A program made the position numbers and the translations under genes. A stretch of 64,000 bases of DNA, from positions 27,450,681 to 27,514,680 of the forward strand of contig NC_135552.1 in assembly GCF_964340395.1 (NCBI RefSeq), given 5' to 3'. Below the pieces are notes generated by a model. The model had not been told where the DNA came from, searched no databases, and worked only from the letters and a program-made list of their open reading frames with translations. Of the stretch, positions 59,701 through 64,000 are shown piece by piece (position 1 is the first letter of the stretch; each line of letters starts with the position of its first letter). The DNA is from Glandiceps talaboti. Taxonomy: Eukaryota; Hemichordata; Enteropneusta; Spengelidae.

Positions 59701-62700
59701 AGTTCCTATACAGTATTGTTACCATTTATACCTTCACTCACAGTCTAGTTCCTATACAGTATCGTTACCATTTATACCTTCACTCACAGTCTAGTTCCTA
59801 TACAGTATTGTTACCATTTATACCTTCACTCACAGTCTAGTTCCTATACAGTATTGTTACCATTTATACCTTCACTCACAGTCTAGTTCCTATACAGTAT
59901 CGTTACCATTTACACCTGCACTCACAGTCTAGTTCCTATACAGTATCGTTACGATTTATACCTTCACTCACATAGTCTAGTTCCTATACAGTATCATTAC
60001 AGTTTATACCTTCACTCACAGTCTAGTTCCTATACAGTATCATTACCATTTATACCTTCACTCACATAGTCTAGTTCCTATACAGTATCATTACCATTTA
60101 TACCTTCACTCACAGTCTAGTTCCTATACAGTATCATTACAGTTTATACCTTCACTCACAGTCTAGTTCCTATACAGTATCATTACCATTTATACCTTCA
60201 CTCACAGTTGGCATCCAGACTAATAGAAAACATGCCTCGACATTACCATTATATACTAGACTAGTTTAAATATGTAAATATGTCAATATTTTCACTTCAG
60301 TTAAAAGGGTTATAAACTCAGCTTATATTGTATTAAAGCTGCACTGGCTGCAACTAGGAAATTTTCTTGTCATCAAGCATCCAAGGATATATTCGCTAAA
60401 TTGATTCAATTTCTAAGTAAATACTTTTTCGATTGCATCCATAGGTAGTAACAGGTTTAACTCTTTCAGTGTTAATACCTATATATGGCATTATCGCAAG
60501 CCAGAGCACACATTTCTACGTTAATAGTTTGACTTGTCTCACTCGTCACACATTTCTGTTGAAGCAACGACCGGGCCGTAAAGAGGACTGTACTTTACGA
60601 CGTTGATATATGGTAGTGCTTATTAATTATTCAAAATCTAGGCGCAATTTAGGAAATACACTTTCAGTCACAGTGATCGGCACTGATTCTTTCGCGGCGT
60701 GTCTCGAGAACGATTACTTTTTGTATGCAAAAATCCAACCAACACGTTCTTGTAGATGGAGGCACTGATTCTAGGGTACGTACCATAAAATACAAATTCA
60801 TTACATTTTAATTATGTGTACAGCTACACTCGCGAGTTTACCTGCAGATGATTAAATGCACATGGGGGGGGGGGTGTATCATATTAAAAGTAATGCATTA
60901 TATTTAACAAAACAGTTTCAAAAAATGGACCAGTTGCAGACACTGTAGCTTTCTCGACTATCTGGACAGGGTTGATTATCGATAACTTGTTGAACTGGTC
61001 TATATGCCACAAGTAAGGCAGTAATGTAAAATTATTTTTTTTACTGCTAGAGATCAAATAGCTCGTCTGTATTAATACCTATCCACATGAAGTTTTTATG
61101 AAATACTGTATATACCTTGAAGGCGTCCATCGTGTTGGAGGAAGGATGTGAACAAATTGAGGTGATTTTTACTCACAACACAAATGACATCCATTGATGC
61201 TTAATATGATAGCCTTGAGGAGAAAGAAAGCTGGTGTTACGAACTATTTATGTCAGTGTAGGACACGAAAACCACTGTTTTCATTCTAAAAAATACATTT
61301 ATCTGGAGAATTTCTTGAGTAATATGTTTTAAACTATCTGACTTCACACTGGGATCCATATGTTGCATCTTATCTTTGAATTCACGATATGAAATTCACT
61401 TTCAAATTGCATTCAACCTCTTGACTACCCTTCATAAGAATGAAAGCATCTACAATTTTAAACCTGACCATTCCTATGTAAGAATGGAAGAGCCCACAAT
61501 ATCAAATCACGTTGACACAGTCTAAGCACACTGGACAGTTTTCATAAAAAGTAAGTCGATGGTTTTCCATTAAAGCGATAACTCTCCTGGCCACACAATA
61601 AGTGAATCTGACAAATTTGTATGAGGTATAAATGTCACTTTAGAATATTACTCGAAATTATCTTCAAAAGTAGGTCAACACGATTGTAACGTTCAAAGTT
61701 GGTTATGTCAATCAAAATAATTAGAGAGTGCATAACATTTTGACAAAAAATACATGATGTGGAAGAAGAAAAGGAGCAGTGTGGTATAGCGCAATCTAAT
61801 TACTAATAGGCAGTCTAATGCTCTTGTATCCCGCACTGCACAGTGCAGACGACAAATGAACGAAGTAATTTGAAAGCACTCAGAAATTTTGCGTGACGAA
61901 AGAAGGAGATGTTTTCTTGTGTGATTGGTACAGTATAAAAGATAACTACACTAACAAAACATACTTGAATACAGAGGACTGTACTACAGGTGTAGACAAA
62001 GAGCTTGCGTAGAATTTACCGGTAAATATTACAAGTGTATTCTTTTGATTTGAGTTTAAAACGTCTTTAGATCGGACTTTTTTTCCTTTTTGCATCCGCT
62101 TGTGAAGATAAACGGACACTAAAGGAAGACACTAGTGTGAATGAATCATCTAAATGAATAGATCTGAATAGAAATATAAGCCTATTCAACCTTCACTTTA
62201 AGTTGTTGATATGTTCTGTGAATACGATAAACACCTAATCATCTTCTAGCACCTCAGGTGAGGAAGTGTGTGTACGTGTGTATGTATTTTTACCTCATAG
62301 ATTTTTCTATGGCAAAGACATTCCAATAACGTGATATATAATATGTGTACCCTGTTACTATAGTTCACATCATATGTGCGTCGATCACACCAGTTATTTG
62401 ATCATTTGCCGCGTTTATAAGATGTAGACATATTATAATACTGGTATTTTGTCCTAATATAAAGCCATATTTGGTAAACAATACGTTTTTACAGGTACGC
62501 TCAATTACAATACACATGTAGTAGAATTGAGTGAGGTACATCCAAAGTTCCCAACTTTTTTTTTGCCTCACCCTACTATGTACTTACATTACAAAACTTA
62601 AACGTATCTATTGTAAACAGTAACAATTGTGGGTGGGTCAAACCCAATACTTCCCATGTCATAAAGGCAGTTACATCATTTTGTTTTTTTATATTCTGAA

Positions 62701-63008
62701 TGACACATAGATAAAGTTAATTTGAAATTCATTTTTATGTTCTGACTGATTGGTTGTCAAATTAGTTGTGGAATCTACATTTTGAGACACAGCTTGAAAT
62801 GCGACCACTATACCTTATCGTATACCGAATAGCACTTTGGATCGTTATGAAGTAGGTATAGTGGAAATCAATTTGAATATAGCACAGCGAAAAGGTCGTA
62901 TTTTGTACAGAAAAGTAAAGTAAATAGAGGGAAGTAATGATTTAACTTACCCAAGAAGAACGGTAGAACCAACGAATAAACGCTGAGATGGTGCATTGGC
63001 AGTCTCAT
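49719..63008 (-). CDS. Ly6/uPAR (LU-domain) GPI-anchored protein, 3 exons
   Basis: Exons in transcript order 63008-62951, 51302-51169, 50075-49719; phases 1 and 0, giving 182 aa. Residues 1-20 form a signal peptide (MRLPMHHLSVYSLVLPFFL). Exon 2 gives the first fingers, with SCHVCKSVFGKKDPLC and HQCVEGEDRFCL (Cys 31, 34, 45, 55, 63). Exon 3 gives ACSAHCERDTVSC, GEC and the LU hallmark CCTTDNCN (103-110). A Ser/Thr-rich stalk with possible N-glycosites (NST, NHT) follows, then a hydrophobic end (MAMILLCFNLVLLFV) typical of GPI signals. The exon layout of signal peptide, half-domain, half-domain plus anchor is standard for this family. The family covers many endogenous cell-surface modulators; the exact ligand cannot be inferred. 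Twelve cysteines rather than the usual ten suggest an extra disulphide. Intron 1 is about 11.6 kb, so the first-exon link is the least certain part, though phase and signal peptide fit. Confidence 0.82.
50061..50115 (-). repeat. Duplicated exon 3 acceptor and exon start (40 bp)
   Basis: On the minus strand TTTTCTCCATGTCACAG plus the first 15 exonic bases GTTACTGTTGGAATA occurs twice, the decoy 40 bp upstream (exon-like start 50115) of the true start (50075). Using the decoy adds 40 nt, shifts the frame and destroys the second half of the LU domain. Confidence 0.95.
52109..52456 (+). pseudogene. Tx1/L1-like LINE fragment, reverse-transcriptase C-terminal zinc domain
   Basis: The frame reads DRCTFCNLETETLRHLFYDC then QIVKQIWIFI, the Cys-x2-Cys...His-x4-Cys knuckle and aromatic end found at the C-terminus of L1/Tx1-type reverse transcriptases. 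It continues through LLGVLTTNPNVYGLNIIYLR, is interrupted by a single in-frame TGA (52346-52348), and resumes to TAG at 52454. The rest of the element is missing 5'. It lies in the large intron of the LU gene, in the opposite orientation. Confidence 0.8.
52626..52722. repeat. (TTGTA)n pentanucleotide run, probable LINE tail
   Basis: About 19 copies of TTGTA with one TTGCA variant, 170 bp after the LINE stop. It may derive from the 3' tail of the element at 52109. Confidence 0.9.
53560..53797. repeat. (GACA)n and (GA)n with a 74-bp internal duplication
   Basis: About 17 GACA units, then GAGGAATAGAGACAAAGACA, GAAAAACCATGCACACACAG and a GA run occurring twice, then GA to 53797. Confidence 0.95.
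54887..54994. repeat. (TCTCTG)n hexanucleotide microsatellite
   Basis: About 17 units interrupted by TATATATG. Confidence 0.95.
56560..60208. repeat. 46-bp minisatellite, about 79 copies
   Basis: Unit CAGTCTAGTTCCTATACAGT, ATCGTTACCATTTATACCTT, CACTCA. Common variants: ATTGTT/ATCATT, TTTACACC, and a +2 form CACATAGTCTAG. A block marked by CCTTCCCTCAC and GTATCATTATGA recurs 368 bp (8 x 46) later (57613 and 57981), which shows higher-order duplication. The right part is more uniform than the left. Lies in intron 1 of the LU-domain gene. Confidence 0.97.
60209..62950. other. Remaining part of LU-gene intron 1, nothing found
   Basis: No array, foldback or protein-like frame that I can support; a run of G at about 60865. 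Confidence 0.5.
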
Positions 63009-64000
63009 CGTGTATTGTGGCTACACTGGATGTTTACTGATACGTAGAAAAAAGAGTATTTCAACCAAGACTTATTAAATATACCTTCAGCTGACCGTAC
63101 AAATGCCTTGGGGAGCGACTCGCGTGGCCAAATAGGCATATAATCAAATCGACTCGACGATCCCAATTTGCCGCCACATTAAAGTAATTTCATAGCATCA
63201 GTTAACTAAGCACAGAGACTCCCTCGAAGAAGAGATGTTTCAAATAGTAAATTTCCAATATAAAACCCACTGAGGCGTCCATACAGTACTAACTAAACTG
63301 AGCAAACATTTGAATCAATAATGTTTGACGTGAGGAGGCGGTATTCACCAATCTCACGACCACGAGTTAATTTCAATTTTCAAGTGCAGGTTGACAACCT
63401 GATTCTTGGCAGGATACTGAGATTTTTGCATCTGCGACAAAAACATTCCACACTTTGCTTTTGGCGGCTCCACTTGTTCTCTCTCAATCAAGGATGACGG
63501 AGTGAATGTCAATAACTACATAGCATATGCCAAAGCAGAACATTACAACTCCCTTTTCTTTTTTCCAGGACCATATGGTCGTTAAATCACTGGCGTGTGA
63601 CGTCTAAGAAATTGAATGACTGAACGTGTAATCTTCTATAATTCACCAAAATGCCAAAGTGAGAAATAGATTTGACAGATGAAAGAATTATGGTGCCCAT
63701 GTTACAGGCAGAGTTGTTTGATAGTACAAGTCACGAAACGCTTCAAGTACTTTAAGCCGAGCTAACCTCCCTGGAGAATAATGGTCAGGTCGATAACATT
63801 GATAAGTGAACGAGAGTGAGAACATATCTAGGTATGAGTGCCACTTCGGATTTAGTTTTTTACGAACTTTGAGAGAACTAGTGTGTGTGTATGTATATAT
63901 ATGTGTGTGTGTGTATGTATGTGTGTATGTATGTATGTATGTATGTATGTATGTATGTATGTATGTATGTATGTATGTATGTATGTATGTATGTATGTAT
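63009..64000. other. 5' flank of the LU gene, ending in (GTAT)n
   Basis: Presumed promoter side of the minus-strand LU gene; no distinct motif assigned. From about 63880 to the window edge it is GT then GTAT tetranucleotides, open to the right. Confidence 0.6.

Noticed and set aside
56560-60208. CRISPR-like array
   Set aside because: The whole unit is repeated with no unique spacers; it is a eukaryotic minisatellite. The same holds for 1-2577.

Overview
This is animal (metazoan) nuclear DNA. It is AT-rich, has short coding exons with GT-AG introns, and is packed with micro- and minisatellites, small foldback transposons and decayed LINE pieces. There are no bacterial operons, CRISPR arrays or intact viral genes. 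The species cannot be fixed from sequence alone; gene content and repeat style suggest an aquatic invertebrate. All gene models were built by hand from splice sites, reading phase and remembered family sequences, with no alignment or RNA.

Layout. (1) 1-2577 is a 24-bp satellite that runs off the left edge. (2) 5687-15181, minus strand, is an 8-exon, 438-aa gene resembling SPATA48/SPMIP7, a sperm microtubule inner protein. (3) 15182-15840 is a divergent promoter region with CRE and CCAAT motifs. (4) 15841-36133, plus strand, is a 21-exon, 750-aa DPY19L1-type protein C-mannosyltransferase whose phases all join; its introns hold at least six unrelated minisatellites. (5) 39982-41999, minus strand, is a 3-exon, 328-aa gene that I do not recognise, with a possible alternative first exon. 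(6) 42-49 kb is mostly repeats, with one possible orphan coding exon at 46050. (7) 49719-63008, minus strand, is a 3-exon, 182-aa Ly6/uPAR-type (LU domain) GPI-anchored protein whose first intron of about 11.6 kb contains a 3.6-kb array of a 46-bp repeat and a Tx1/L1-like LINE remnant. (8) The window ends in a GTAT microsatellite.

Two patterns stand out. First, in six places across three genes, a short tandem duplication straddles an exon-intron boundary, copying a real splice donor or acceptor together with adjoining exon sequence. Second, there is a family of small foldback elements (87-226 bp) that begin TAGACT or TAGTCT and are flanked by 9-bp direct repeats (CACTCTCTA, GATATTCTA, CAAAGCAGT). 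These look like non-autonomous Mutator-like (MULE) transposons.

The head-to-head pairing of a probable sperm-axoneme gene and a DPY19 gene over a CRE-bearing promoter suggests shared regulation, which is an inference. The LU-domain protein and the unrecognised gene have no evident functional link to them.
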